NCBI RefSeq assembly: GCF_050624435.1
Contig: NC_134536.1
Span: 139,607,059 to 139,671,058 of the forward strand
Length of the DNA stretch: 64,000 nt
Origin: Tenrec ecaudatus
Taxonomy: Eukaryota > Chordata > Mammalia > Afrosoricida > Tenrecidae
Reading direction: 5' to 3'
Shown: one piece after another, positions 45,822-57,536 of the stretch
How the letters are laid out: each line of letters begins with the position of its first letter
Numbering within the stretch: the stretch's first letter is position 1
Translations under genes and position numbers: made by a program
Notes under the pieces: generated by a model
What the model saw: only the letters and a program-made list of their open reading frames with translations
Told to the model about the DNA's origin: nothing
Database searches by the model: none

Positions 45822-46683
45822 AAAGCTTATGCTTATTTTATTGACATCTGCTGAGAGATTTGTATGTATTAGGCATCCTGAAGAGATACAAATGGAAATA
45901 GAAGGTGACTAATAACAGCATAGTAGAAAGAATACTATACTATTGAAAGTCAAGATAACCGGGTTCTAAGCCTAGTTTTACTCATAACAAGGTAACTTAC
46001 TTTGTAGGCCTCAATTTTTCATCAGTGAAATGGGCAGTGTGAAGGATAACTGCACAATCTCTAAACTCCTCTTCACCTTTCTGAAAATTTCCTGGGGATA
46101 TTTCACTTGAGGAACATTAGCAAGATAAGAATAAGTAGGGAACAACATCAATAATGGTATCAGTTGAATACCTGTGTGAACTGAAGAGATTTAGCAGTAG
46201 AAAAAAGTCTTATAAGTACTAGTTTTGAGATCGTTCATGAAAGAAGTTGCAAACATTTTCAAATAGAGAATTGATGAGAATAGTTCGAAATTGGAAGACT
46301 GAGGAATCAAGAAGCAAACGTACGCTTCCATCTCTAAAGAAAGTAGTAACCTAGAAATGAGCAATTCTCTACGGAGAAAGCTATTCTTAGGTATTGCTTG
46401 GGATTAGAGGAAAAAGTCTTCATAGAGGTTTATATTAACATTTCAAGCAGTAATACTCTTGAGAAGGCCTTTTTAGTACTCAGCATCTTTTCTGATATGT
46501 CTGTAGTATTTAACGAATGTTGGAAGAAAAGGATTTTAAAAACAATTTATCAGTGTGCTGTCTGAATGAAATGATTCCAGACAAACTGAAACCCTTGATA
46601 ATGTTCTTTTCTCCTTTTATCGTACTGTTGTTTATATGTCCAGTTCTGAGGATTTTGGTTTTCTTAAAATTGAATTGTAATCC
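45822..46683. other. Intronic DNA with a MIR remnant
   Basis: 45915-46040 matches the complement of MIR (GGTTCTAAGCCTAGTTTTACTC, GGCCTCAATTTTTCATCAGTG). The rest is not recognised. Confidence 0.45.
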
Positions 46684-46851
46684 GTACTTAAGTTCTCCTT
46701 TTTTAAAAAAATCATTTTATTGGGGGCTCATACAATTCTTTTTTTTAAAAACAATTTATTAGGGACTCATACAACTCTTATCACAGTCCATACATATACA
46801 TACATCAATTGTATAAAGCACATCTGTACATTCTTTGCCCTAATCATTTTG
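46684..46851 (-). mobile_element. Older L1 tail, doubled 3' end
   Basis: A 50-bp L1 3' terminus (TTTTATTGGGGGCTCATACAA) is followed by a second, longer 3' terminus (ATTTATTAGGGACTCATACAA...CCCTAATCATTTT). Same head-to-tail doubling as 42955-43325. Confidence 0.8.
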
Positions 46852-49090
46852 ATCTTAATCAGCAAGTGCTTTAAGTCCTCCTCATTTTCAGCAAGCCAGA
46901 TTGTGTCATCTGCATACTGCAGGTTGTTGATAAATCTTCCTCGACTCCTGCTGCTGTGTACTTCTTCATATAGACCAGCTTCTCAAATTATTTGGTCAGC
47001 TTACAGATTGAATAAGAATTGTGAAAGTATACTACCCTGACAGACCTCTTCTGATTTTAAACCTCTCAGTTCTTTTCAAACGACTTACCTTTTGGGATTC
47101 ACATTCTTCTGAATATTAACCATAGTTTGTTAGGGTTCACATAGGTGAATGCCTTTGCATATTCAATAAAACACAAGAAACACTTTTCTTGTGGTCTCTG
47201 CTTTTAGCCTTGATCCATCTGACATCAGCAGTGATACTTCTTATGCCATGTCCTTCTGAATTTGGCTTGAATTTCTGGCAGTGTCCTATCGATGTACTAT
47301 CAATGCAGCTGTTTTTGAATTATCAACATTTTACTTGCATGTGACATTAATATTGTTTGAAATTTTCTGTATGATTTCAAAAAGCAGCTCGAGAACCCAG
47401 GCATCAATGCAAAGAAGTAAGGAAACTGTGACTCTGTGGGGTCGCTGTTCTTCAAAATGGGCACAACACAAATACTGTAGTCAGTTGGCCAGGTAGCTAT
47501 CTTTGAGTTTTCTTCAGTGCTTCATCACCTTGTTGAGACATTTCAATTTTTATTTTGTCAGTTACTATTCTGTCAAATACTGGAGCCTTGCTTTTTGGTA
47601 ACACCCTCAGTACAGCTTGGACCATCAGGACCGTAGGTTCTTGATCATAGGTTACTACCTGATATGATTGAATGTCAACCAAATCTTTTTGGTACAGTGA
47701 CTGTGTAATCCCTCCATCGTCTTTTGTTGTTTCCTGCATTATTCAATATTTTGTTCATGGAATCCTTCAATATTATAACTTGAGGCTTAAATGTTGTTTT
47801 CAGTTATTTCAACTTCATATATGTTGAGTGTATTCTTTTTTGGTTTTCTAAATTCAAGTCTTTGCACATTTTTTCATAGTAATTTGTCTTCTCGGGCTGC
47901 CTTTTGAAATTTTCTGTTCATCTCTTTTACTTCATCTTTTCTTCCATGGGCTGTAGCTATTCTGTGTTCAAGAGAAAGTTTGAGTCTCTTTTGACATTCA
48001 TTTTGACTTTTTCTTTCTTGTGTTTTTAATGACCTTTTGTGGTCTTCATAAATGATGTTCTTGATGTCCTACCACAGCTCATCAGACCTTCTGTCACTAG
48101 TGTTCAGTGCAGCAAATCTTTTCTTCAGATGTTGAAATTCAGCTGAGATATATTCAAGGTTGTATTTTGACTCTCATGGACTTGTTTTAATTTTCTTCAC
48201 CTTCAACCTGAATTTACAAATGAGCAATTTGTTTCAATTGGTTCCACAACTGGCCTCCTTTTGATAGCTGATAATGAGCTTTCTTCATACTTTTTTCCCA
48301 CAGATGTAGTCAGTTTGATTCCTTTGTATTCTGTTGCTGAACTGTATACATACAGTTGCTGTTTAAGTTGTTGAAAAAGGGTATTTGCAATGAAGAAGCC
48401 ATTGGCCTTATAAAATTCTATCATATGATTTCCAGCGTTATTTCTATCCTATGGCCATGTTTTATAACTACTGTTCCTTCTTCATTGTTTAAACTTCTGC
48501 ATTCCAATCACCTATCATTTGCAATCTATTTTCATTGCATGGTTGATCAATTTCAGGCTGAAGAATTTAGTAGAATCCCACAGTTTCATCAACACTATCT
48601 GTAGTTGTTGGTGTGTAAATTTTAATATTATTTGTATTGACTAGATTTCCTTGTAGGCATATAGATATTATCCTATGACATCAGCATTATGCTTTAAGAT
48701 AGATCCTGCAATTTCCTCTTTGATGAAGATTATGATACTATTCTTTTTGACCTTATTATTCCTGGTACAGTAAATTATGTGATTGTCAATCTCAAAATGG
48801 CCAATACCAGTACATTTCAGCTCACTAATGCTTAGGATATCAATGTTTTAGGATATCAATCTTTATGCATTCCATTTTCACTTTTGACATCTTATAGCTT
48901 TCCTAGATTCATACTTCATATATTCCAAGTTCTGATTATTAATAGCTATTTTCAGCTGTTTCTTTTGATTTTGAGCCATGCCTCAGCACATAAAGGTCCT
49001 GAAAGCTTTACTTCATCATCCACATCATTATGGTGGATTCTATTTTGAGGAGGCAATACTTCAGTTGCATTTTAAGTGCCTTCCAACTAG
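46852..49090 (-). mobile_element. RTE/BovB-type LINE
   Basis: The minus strand encodes decayed RTE-clade endonuclease and reverse transcriptase. Recognisable blocks include LYQKDLVDIQSY and VLRVLPKSKAPVFDRIVTD (47500-47740, the LPKNKSPGPDGI region), DVRWIKAKSRDHKKS (near 47200) and a YVDDTIWLA-like active-site block near 46900. Heavily broken. Confidence 0.7.
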
Positions 49091-49269
49091 AGGGGGTCAT
49101 TTTCCATCACTATAAGCCACTGCCGTTCATAACGTTTTCTCTAGCTAGCCCTCAGAATTGAACAGCCTCTTCCATTTTTGTGGTCTGTTCTTAGTCTGGA
49201 AGCTCTGCTGAAACATATTCATCTTGAGTGACCCTGTTGATATTTGAAATACCAGTGATGTGGTGCGTT

Positions 49270-49920
49270 TCAATTTGTGTTGTAAGAGTTTCAATTTCCA
49301 CATATCCTTGCCAACATTTCATATTTTCTGTTTGATTTTGTTTTTATCTCACCATAGTTATCCCAATGGGAGTGAAAACACATCTCATGTAGTTTATATT
49401 TGCACCTCTCTGGTGGCTAATAATATTAAACATCTTTTCATGTGTGTGTTGGTCATTGGAATATCCTTTTTGGTAAAGTGTTTATTCAAGTCATTTACCT
49501 ATTTTATTTGTTTTCCTGTTAAGTTGTTTAAGTTTTACATATATATATGTTATTAGATTCTTAGTGGATATATAGTTCCCCCAAATATTCTACCAGTTAG
49601 TAGCTTGTCTTTTCATATTTTTGGTAACAGTTTTTTGGTGGATAAAATTTTGAAATTTTTATGATATCACATTCATTTATTTTTTGCCTTTTGCTATTTG
49701 TACATTTGTTATTTTATTAGTGAGTCTACTTTAAAAAAATAAGCCTGATGTGGTTGTTTCTGAATTTTTCTAAGAATTTATGGTTTTAGAATGCACAGTT
49801 AGGTCCTTACTGCATTGTAAATTTATTTTTGTGTTTGGCTTGAGGCATATTAAGTATTAAAGTTATATAGCATCAGTCTTCTGATGTGTTCTTCTTTTTA
49901 GATACTGTGTTGGTTTTTCT
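49270..49920 (-). mobile_element. Old L1M fragment
   Basis: In + reading, ACATATCCTTGCCAACATTT, TATCCCAATGGGAGTGAAAA and CCTTTTGCTATTTG are hallmarks of the complement of old L1 3' regions. It is split from 50087-50220 by an AfroSINE. Confidence 0.65.
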
Positions 49921-49937
49921 AACTCTTTTGCTTTCCA

Positions 49938-50086
49938 GGACCTCTGGTGGCACTGTCAAGTAAGTGTCGCACTGCCACACTCAGGGAAAAGTTAAGGCTG
50001 GTCTGCTCTCATAAAAATTTAGAGCCCTGGAAATTCTATAAAGGGTTGTTGTGAGTTGGAATCAACTCAATGACAGCGGGTTTTGG
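49938..50086 (-). repeat. AfroSINE, minus strand
   Basis: The complement reads AAAACCCGCTGTCATTGAGTT, GATTCCAACTCACAACAACCC, AGGGCTCTAAATTTTTA and ends GCCACCAGAGGTCC. Confidence 0.75.
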
Positions 50087-50220
50087 TTCCCTCTCTATAT
50101 AACTTTAGAATTAGTTTGTTGATACCCACAAAATAATTTACTGGGGATTTGTGATTGCTTTGAATCTATGATCATTCTGGGAAGAACTTCCATGTTAAAA
50201 ATATTGTCTTATCCATGAAC
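50087..50220 (-). mobile_element. Old L1 ORF2 fragment
   Basis: In + reading GGGGATTTGTGATTGCTTTGA and TTATCCATGAACATGGAATGT match the complement of the ORF2 block following the RT domain; continues 49270-49920. Confidence 0.55.
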
Positions 50221-50225
50221 ATGGA

Positions 50226-50382
50226 ATGTTGTTATATGCCATCAAGCCAATTTCTGACATATAGCAACCCAATATGCCAAAGTAGAACTGCCTCCATAGT
50301 TTTCTAGGCTGTAACCTTTGGAGGAGCAGATCTTTGTGTTAGCAGCCCAGTGTTCAACTACTGAGCCACCAGGGCTCTTTAC
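50226..50382 (+). repeat. AfroSINE
   Basis: Blocks TAGCAACCCAATATGCCAAAG, CTAGGCTGTAACCTTTGGAGG, TTAGCAGCCCAGTGTTCAACT and GCCACCAGGGCTC. Confidence 0.8.
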
Positions 50383-50539
50383 CAAGAATAGTGCATGAGA
50401 AGTGATGTCAGTTGCAATCAGCTTGAGGGCACCCGTTATTGCTCTTGTTGCATGTGGGAGGAGGTGAAAGAAGAGGAAGATGACCAGGTTTCTGTTTAGC
50501 TTGTTTGGGTATGGCCCATACAAGCAAGCAATTCTTAAC

Positions 50540-50705
50540 AATAGCTAATATATTTTAAGCTAAGTGCTAGTGACTTGCATTTTGCTCTTCTGTCCTCACA
50601 AGAACATTAGGAGGTTTGGTATTGTTACCCATTTTCCATGATACAGAAATACTGAAAAACAATTTGTTCAGGATTTTTAGGTGGCAAAGTTGAGACTCAA
50701 CACAC
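50540..50705 (+). repeat. MIR SINE
   Basis: AATAGCTAATATATTTTAAGC, CCTCACAAGAACATTAGGAGG, TTGTTACCCATTTTCCATGAT and GGCAAAGTTGAGACTCAA follow the MIR consensus order. Confidence 0.65.
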
Positions 50706-52139
50706 AAGCAATCTGATTATTAATTCTGTGTGATTAGCCATTGCATATTCTACTACAATAAAAAGGAGTGGATGATGGTATGCAATGGAAGTAATACTCA
50801 GGTGAATTGGATATTCGGAGTTGTATATGGAGGTAGAAGCGGAAATAGAAATAAAAGTGTTATGGATATAACAAATGGTGGTATAAATTCTGAAAGTGGA
50901 TGAGATTACTGAGGTGAAATAAAAAGAGTGAGGAGAAAGACAAATAAGAGAGTACAAAAAGAAAGATAAGAGAACACAGAACCCAAGGAAGCATTGATTT
51001 CTAATGGGCAAGCAGATGAAAAGACTAGGGAATTCAACTGAAAAGCAACAATTAAGAGTAGCTAGAGAGGTCTTGGAATGTCAAGATGTCAAAAGCTTTT
51101 TAAAATACAGAGTTCTCAGAGATCCCATGTACTATCTGGTCAGTCCAGCTAGTTACTAAAGGATCAGTCATATTTGGCAATTAAGGTTAATGGTCTTTAT
51201 AAGAGAATTTTGGAGAAAGTAATGAGTAGAAAGTAAAGAAATACCTAGGAAAGGATGACTGTTTTCCAGAGGTTTGAATGAGAAAGGAAAGAAGAGAGGT
51301 GTGGCCAAGAGAAATTAAAGGCTAAAGCATAGTTGACCCAGACCTTCATTCCTGAGAGACAAACCAGAGAACCCTTTCTAACACAATAGTGTTTGTATTA
51401 TCCATTTGAAAATATTTAAGTACATTTAAAGGTTGAAAGGAAAATATTGGAAATGCATATGAGATGGATGAACAGTGCAGAGAAGACTACAGGAAAGAAG
51501 CAAGTAAAATGGCTTTGGGAGGATGGGACCCACCTCTTCTGAAGCCAGAGAAAAAGAAAGATGTGACAGAGGAGATTGAGTTGTCTGCTGTTCAGTTTCT
51601 GCCATATGTCCTCTTGTTTCTCTGTGGACAACTCCTGTTCTCCTATATGAAAGTAAGCCAAAAATGACGGCTAAAACCATCATAGAAGCTTTATTAATAA
51701 AAAACATAGAAATGCAAAGTTGTTGTTTCTGGACACATCTTCCATCTATGTCTGTATGTATGGAGGCATTGTTTCTGCTTCCTTAAACTTTCCCCAAAGA
51801 ATTCTATACTGTTTGATTTACATTGTGAAGGAACTGCAGCTTTGGCATCCTTGAGAGACTCAAATTGTGTTCCTTTTCAATGTTATTTGAGTGTGGGAAA
51901 CAAAAACAAATCTGAAAGGGCAAGATTAGAACTGTCTGGTGATCTCTTTCAGAGGAGTTGGCAGTGGTAGCCAAGCAACAATGTAGCCAAGCAACAATCT
52001 TCTGGTCTCAGGGTTGTCGAGGCTCTTTAGTCCCTTGGATTAATTGTTCCCATGCATTTGGATTTTCTTCACTCTTCTTTGTTCCATAGAGGAGAAGCCA
52101 AAGTTGCACCTTAGATGTGTGTCAGTGTGCCTCCTATAG
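50706..52139. other. Unassigned intronic DNA
   Basis: No coding frame or repeat recognised; purine-rich on the + strand around 50850-51330. Confidence 0.3.
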
Positions 52140-52615
52140 GATATTCCTTTTTTCTACTGACTCTCTACGAAGCATGATAGGGACTGGTCTCTCCAGATAA
52201 CTTGTCCAGATTACAAGAGATAAAATCTTGCCATTCTTGATTCTCAAGAGTATTTGTTCTTGCTGTTCATGATATATATTTAGTATTCTTTGCCAATGCC
52301 ATATTTCAAAGTTATCAATTATTCATCAGGATTCCTTATGTATTGCCCAGGTTTCACATGCATATGAATGTCCTGAAAATACCATGGCTTGAGGCAGACC
52401 CACCTTAGCTTTCAAGACATTTTTGAATTTTAACATTTTAAAGAGGTCTTTTGCAGCAGATTGGTCCAATGCAGTATGCTGTTTGCTTTCTTGACTACTG
52501 CTTCCATGAGAATTGATTGTGGATCTAAGAAAAATGAAACCCTTTACAATATCAGTATTTCCCCCATTTATGTTGATGTTGCATATTGGTTGAATTGTGC
52601 TCATTGGTCCAGAGT
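52140..52615 (-). mobile_element. RTE/BovB LINE, C-terminal fragment
   Basis: A 92-codon minus-strand frame (52604-52326) reads KGFIFLRSTINSHGSSSQE, then LKFKNVLKAKVGLPQAMVF and YACETWAI, the RTE region after the RT active site (family pattern FLGSxIxxDGxxxxEIKRR ... YGCETWT). Confidence 0.8.
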
Positions 52616-52619
52616 CACT

Positions 52620-53139
52620 GTACTAAAAAGAATTAGATGACATCCAATCATTTAAGGAGGTGTACATGATCAAGAACGAATGGTATTGAAGGAAGAAGTC
52701 CAAACTACATTGAACTCTTTGGTGAAAAGCAAGGTTTCAGGAGTTGACAGAATTCTAATTGAGATATTGTAGCAAATGGATATAGTACTGGAAGCATTCA
52801 CTAATCTAAGCTAATTAGAAGAGAACCATACGCATCATACATTCTTAGTACCCCCCAAAAGATGATACAATGGAATGTAGAAATTATTGAACAATATCAT
52901 TGACATTGCACACAAGTAAAATTAGGCTCAAGATGATATAGAAACATTTGCAGCAATACATTGGCAGAGAACTGCCAAAAGTTCAAGTTAGATTCAGAAG
53001 AGGATGTTTTATAATAGATATCATAGCTGATATTAGATGGATCTTGGCTGAAAATAGAACATACAAAGAAAAGATTTTGTCTATGTTTTATTATGTAAAA
53101 GCATTAAACACTGTGGATCATAAGTAATTTGGATAACAT
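52620..53139 (+). mobile_element. RTE/BovB LINE, RT fragment (segment 1 of 2)
   Basis: The + strand encodes RT blocks PK-ND-NVEIIEQYH-type (52840-52900), SKIRLKMI-HLQQYIGRELP and VQVRFRRGC (52910-53000), ADIRWILAENRTYKEKI (53025-53080) and NTVDHK. Interrupted at 53139 by a LINE tail with GGATAACAT/GGATAGCAT duplication. Confidence 0.75.
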
Positions 53140-54497
53140 CAATACAATCGCCTTTTCCCAGGGGGATGATTAACACTGTTTTTCTTGGTTTTTATTTGGA
53201 GGGAGCAGTTGTTTGGTTGATTTGTTTTTTGTATTTGTTATAATGTAACCGCCAAAGTAAAGCAGAGCCGTTTGTAACCCATGGACAAGCAGATGGATTC
53301 TGGCTTCCCCTGTGATTCTAGCCCCAATCTGGGAACAGTTCTTATAACATGGCCCTGTTCGATACTTTCCGTCATGAAAAGATCACTGAAGATAAGGGTG
53401 TTACAGCAAAGTGTGGTTAAAAAAAAGCAGATGGTGCTCAGCTATCAATTGGAATAGTGTCTGGGTTCTTAAAGGCTTGTATTCAAACAGCCCTTTAATT
53501 GAGACATCAATTAAGTCCACTGGTCTGTGTGATTCAAAGATGATGATAACAGCATCCAAATATGATGAAGAGAAAAGTATCCGAGCTTAAATTGTGAACA
53601 CCCAATTTATAGAAGGCTGTGGAGGAAATGAGAGCCCAGAATCCATCTGCAGAGTATCTGGTCAGATTAAGCCTCTGGCAGATCCCTTCTAGCCAAAGGT
53701 GAGGAACTCAAACTGCTTTGCTAGCAGGCAGTGACAGTTTCTAATTTGATGGCAGTGGATTGAACCATGGTGTGATATGATACTTGATCAGTTGACCTCC
53801 CTCTTGAATCAATCTGAATTTGCTGTAGGCTCAAGTATTTCTTGCTTGTTCCATGATAGAATTTTTTTCTCTGGCTTTTAAAATATTGTCAGTAGTCTTT
53901 TCTTCCTTACTCTTTATTTTTGTTTTTATATTCTTATGATTTTCTTTCTGTTTCATTTTGTTTTATTGTTCTTGTTAGGTTCAGCACAGAAGGAGTGGAT
54001 GCATAGAGACAATAACTGATAGAATGACTAATTGGGGATGGGGTGGGGTGGGGTGGACGAGGGTATTGAGGGAGCAAACAATGAATACAAGAGAGGGAAG
54101 GGAGCATTAGAACTGATTGTGATGATGTACATGTATATACAACTCTTTTAAAAAGTGATTTAATTATGGTGGTGTGTGATTTGTGAATATTATATGAGGA
54201 AGACTTGAAAAATAAGAAAACAAACTTGAACAATGATTAGCAGAGATGAAGGAGGAAGAGTATTTTCTTAGCGGGCATTGAGTTTATGTTAATGGTGGTG
54301 GAATAATTTGGAAAAAAATCAGTATTGGTTGTACAACACAAAAAGTATAATTGATGACACTGAATTATACACATAGAAGTTGTTGAATTGGAGAATATTT
54401 AGTTGTGTATATTTTTACCACAATTAAAACAACAAATTAAACAATGAATAACAATGATTATAAGGAAGAAGAAAGTGCACTAAAATTGATTGTGGTA
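53140..54497 (+). mobile_element. Older L1 tail inserted in RTE (segment 1 of 2)
   Basis: + strand older relative of the afrotherian L1 3' UTR (AGCAGATGGTGCTCAGCTATC, GTGTCTGGGTTCTTAAAGGC at 53430-53480), ending with the tail at 56650-56753. It is split by a younger L1. Confidence 0.65.
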
Positions 54498-56649
54498 CAA
54501 CCAGAGGAAAGCTGAAGCAAAGGAAGGAGGAAGAACGGTACGGAGCACACCTGGGTCCACCAAGCTCAGAGGACGATAGCCCGGCTCGAAGGGCCCAATG
54601 TACAGAGAGGACCATATAGCTGGCCCCATGGCGAGATGCAACATCCTGCACTGACCCATGGCCCTACATGGGACAGCACCTGAGACACAGTGGGGGATGT
54701 GCGACTGAGCTGACCCCACCACACTGAGGCAAAACACTGGGGGCGTGCAATGGAGTGGCGGGGGAAGCAGAGCAAGGATGTCCCGAGGGAGTATAAAGAA
54801 TGGACTTTGGGGCCAGGATGTGGCACCCCATCAGACTCATGCAGAAAACACTCCTGAAGGTCAATAAACATACCTCGAACTACTAACAGGTGTTTTGGTT
54901 TTTTTGGCTTTTTTTTCTTTCTCTTCTTTTAAATTTTGTATGTTAGTGGCTTTTTTGTTTATCAGCGTGTTGGTGTTGCTGCTGTCGACGCCATGTTCTT
55001 ATGTGCCACTTTGGTGCTTTCGAAGCCATCTGCATTTGTATGCACATATTACTATATCAGCAGGTCCACCTAGATAAGATAGGCTGGACAAACAATGTGA
55101 GAAGAAAATAGCGGGACCAACGGTCCCGGAAGAGGCACATGAAAGTGTGGGAGGTAGGGGAAGGGAGGAGGTGTTGGCCAACACAGGGACAGGGAACAAC
55201 GAGTGGTTTAAAACTAGTGGACGGAGGGGATGGGAGGACTGGTAGGGAGTGACCAAGGGCAAGGTAACTGAAAGGAATTACTGAAACCAGAATGAAGGCT
55301 GAACATGGTAGTGGGACAGGAGGAAAGCGTAAGGAAATAGAGGAAAGGAGTAGGAGGCAAAGGACATACATAGAAGCCTAAATACAGACATGTACATATG
55401 TAAATATTTTTATAATTATGGGGAAAATAGACCTAGGTACATTATTTATAGGTTCAGTAGTAGGGTAGCAGATGGACATTGGGCCTCCTTGCGCATACTC
55501 CCTCAATACAATAGCACCTTGCTCAGGTCATTCCATGACACCCACCTTCCCGACATGATCGCTGAAGACAGATGTGTGCATTAGCAAATGTGGTGAAAAA
55601 AGCTGATGGTGCCCGGCTATCAAAAAGATATAGCATCTGGGGTCTTAAAGGCTTGAAGGCAAACAAGCGGCCATCTAGCTGAGAAGCAAAAAAGCCCACA
55701 GAGAAGAAGCACAAAAGCCTGTGTGATCACGAGATGTTGAAGGGATCAGATAACAGACACCAAAGAATAAAAACCATCATTGTGTGATCACCTTCTCCAC
55801 ATAAACGCTGAAGACGAATGTGTGCATAAGTAAGTGGTGAAGAAGGCTGATGGTGCCTGGCTATCGAGAGATATAGTGTCTGGGGTCTTAAAGGCTTGAA
55901 AGTAAACAAGCGGCCATCTATCCCAGAAGCAACAAAGCCCACATGGAAGCAGCATACCAACGGATCATGAAGGGCTGAGGGGACCAGGTTTCCAGCAACA
56001 AAGGCGGGGGGAAAATTTGAGGGGAGTGCGTGATGGGAACCCAATGCCCATCTGTAGACCACTGGACATCCCTTGCAGAGGAGTAGTGGGGAGGAGATGA
56101 GTCACTCAGGGTTCAATGTAGCAATAATGAAACTCACAACCTTCCTCTAGTTCTTAAATGCTTCCTCCCAACTATCATGATCCCAATTCTACCTTGCAAA
56201 CCTGGTTAATCCAAAGGATACACAGCGGTACAGATGGGAACTAGAAACACAGGGAATCTAGGACAGATGAACCTCTCAGGACCAGTGGTGAGAGTGGCGA
56301 TACCGGGAGGGAAGGAGCGGTAGAAAGGGGGAACCAATCACAAGGCTCTACATAAAACCTCCTCTCTGGGGTATGGGCAACAGAGAAGTGGGTGAAGGGA
56401 GATGCCGGGCAGTGTAGGATAAGATAAAATAATAATTTATAAATTATTAAGGGTTCATGCGGGAGGGGAGAGTGGGAAGGGAGCGGGAGGACAAAAAGGT
56501 AAATGAGCTGATTCCAGGAACACAAGTGGAAGGCAAATTTTGAGAATGATGAGGGCAACGAATGTATAAGAGTGCTTTACTCAACTGATGTATGTATGGA
56601 TTGTGATAAGAGTTGTGAGCCCCAATAAAATGATTTAAAATAAATAAGT
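54498..56649 (+). mobile_element. Younger L1 3' UTR insertion (2.15 kb)
   Basis: + strand L1 tail with terminal AGCCCCAATAAAATGATTTAAA. Target duplication AAAATTGATTGTGGTA (54482-54497) and AAAATGGATTGTGGTA (56650-56665), 15 of 16 bases equal. Contains two head-to-tail copies of the internal unit (about 55545-55740 and 55741-55990). Confidence 0.9.
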
Positions 56650-56753
56650 AAAATGGATTGTGGTAATGATTGTACAACTCTTCTTGATATGATTGAACTA
56701 TTGAATCACATGGGATATGGATGTAGTGCCAATAAAACTGTTAGAACAAAAGT
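56650..56753 (+). mobile_element. Older L1 tail inserted in RTE (segment 2 of 2)
   Basis: GTACAACTCTTC...ATTGAACTATTGAATCACATG...GTGCCAATAAAACTGTTAGAA completes the tail begun at 53140; compare 20900-20980. Confidence 0.7.
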
Positions 56754-57110
56754 GGATAGCATTGTGAATGATTGAAATCCCAGAACACCTATTTGAGTTC
56801 TCCCAGAAACTACTCATAGACCAATAGACAATTCTTCAAACAAAACTAGGGGATACTGCATGATTTAAAATCAGGAATGGTGGTGTAGCCTGTCATCGTA
56901 CTTAAACAATGTGTGTGCTGTGCAGATGATTAGAGAAACTGGACTATGTGAAGAATATGATATCAGGATTGGAGGAAGACTAACTATCTATAATATGCAG
57001 ATGATACAACCTTGCTTGCTGAAAGCAAAGAGAAACACAGCTGTTGAAGATCAATGGCTACAGTCTTCAGTGTAATTGCACCTTAAAATATAAAATGTAA
57101 AAGCACTGGT
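56754..57110 (+). mobile_element. RTE/BovB LINE, RT fragment (segment 2 of 2)
   Basis: Resumes the RTE reading: IPEHLFEFSQKLLIDQ-like, then the active-site region in the form LSIICR-YNLAC (family YADDTTL degraded) near 56980-57020. Confidence 0.65.
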
Positions 57111-57189
57111 TTGAAACAGTGATGTTGGTACATGGGATCTTGGGAAATCTTCAACTTATTAAAAATCTTTTATTCATTTTTATTTTTTT

Positions 57190-57424
57190 TAAAGATCATT
57201 TTACTGAGGGCTCATAACAAGCCATACATCAATTGTATCAAGCACATTTGTACATGTTATCATCATTATTTTCTAAACATTTACTTTCTATTTGAGCCCT
57301 TGACATCAGCTCTTTCCCCATACCCCCGTCCTCCCCTCCCACCATCATTACTCCTTGATAAATTATTATTATTTTCATATCTTACACGCACTGCTGTCTC
57401 CCTTCCCTGATGGTTTCTTTTTTG
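57190..57424 (-). mobile_element. Older L1 tail
   Basis: T tract, ATTTTACTGAGGGCTCATAA, then CATCAATTGTATCAAGCACA and CTCCTTGATAAATTATTATT. Truncated at a younger tail. Confidence 0.75.
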
Positions 57425-57536
57425 TTTGTGTTTATTTTTTAAACGTTTTATTAGGGGCTCATACAACTCTTATCACAATCCATACATACATCAATTGTGT
57501 AAAGCACATCTGTACATTCATTGCCCTCATCATTCT
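57425..57536 (-). mobile_element. L1 tail unit, 112 bp
   Basis: A single L1 3' terminal unit (TTTTATTAGGGGCTCATACAA ... GCCCTCATCATTC) directly followed by another T tract and a second tail. Confidence 0.8.

Noticed and set aside
52140-53139. Head-to-head RTE pieces as a twin-priming inversion
   Set aside because: The inverted left piece is the more 3' part of the element, which is opposite to what twin priming predicts; two separate insertions or a rearrangement fits better.
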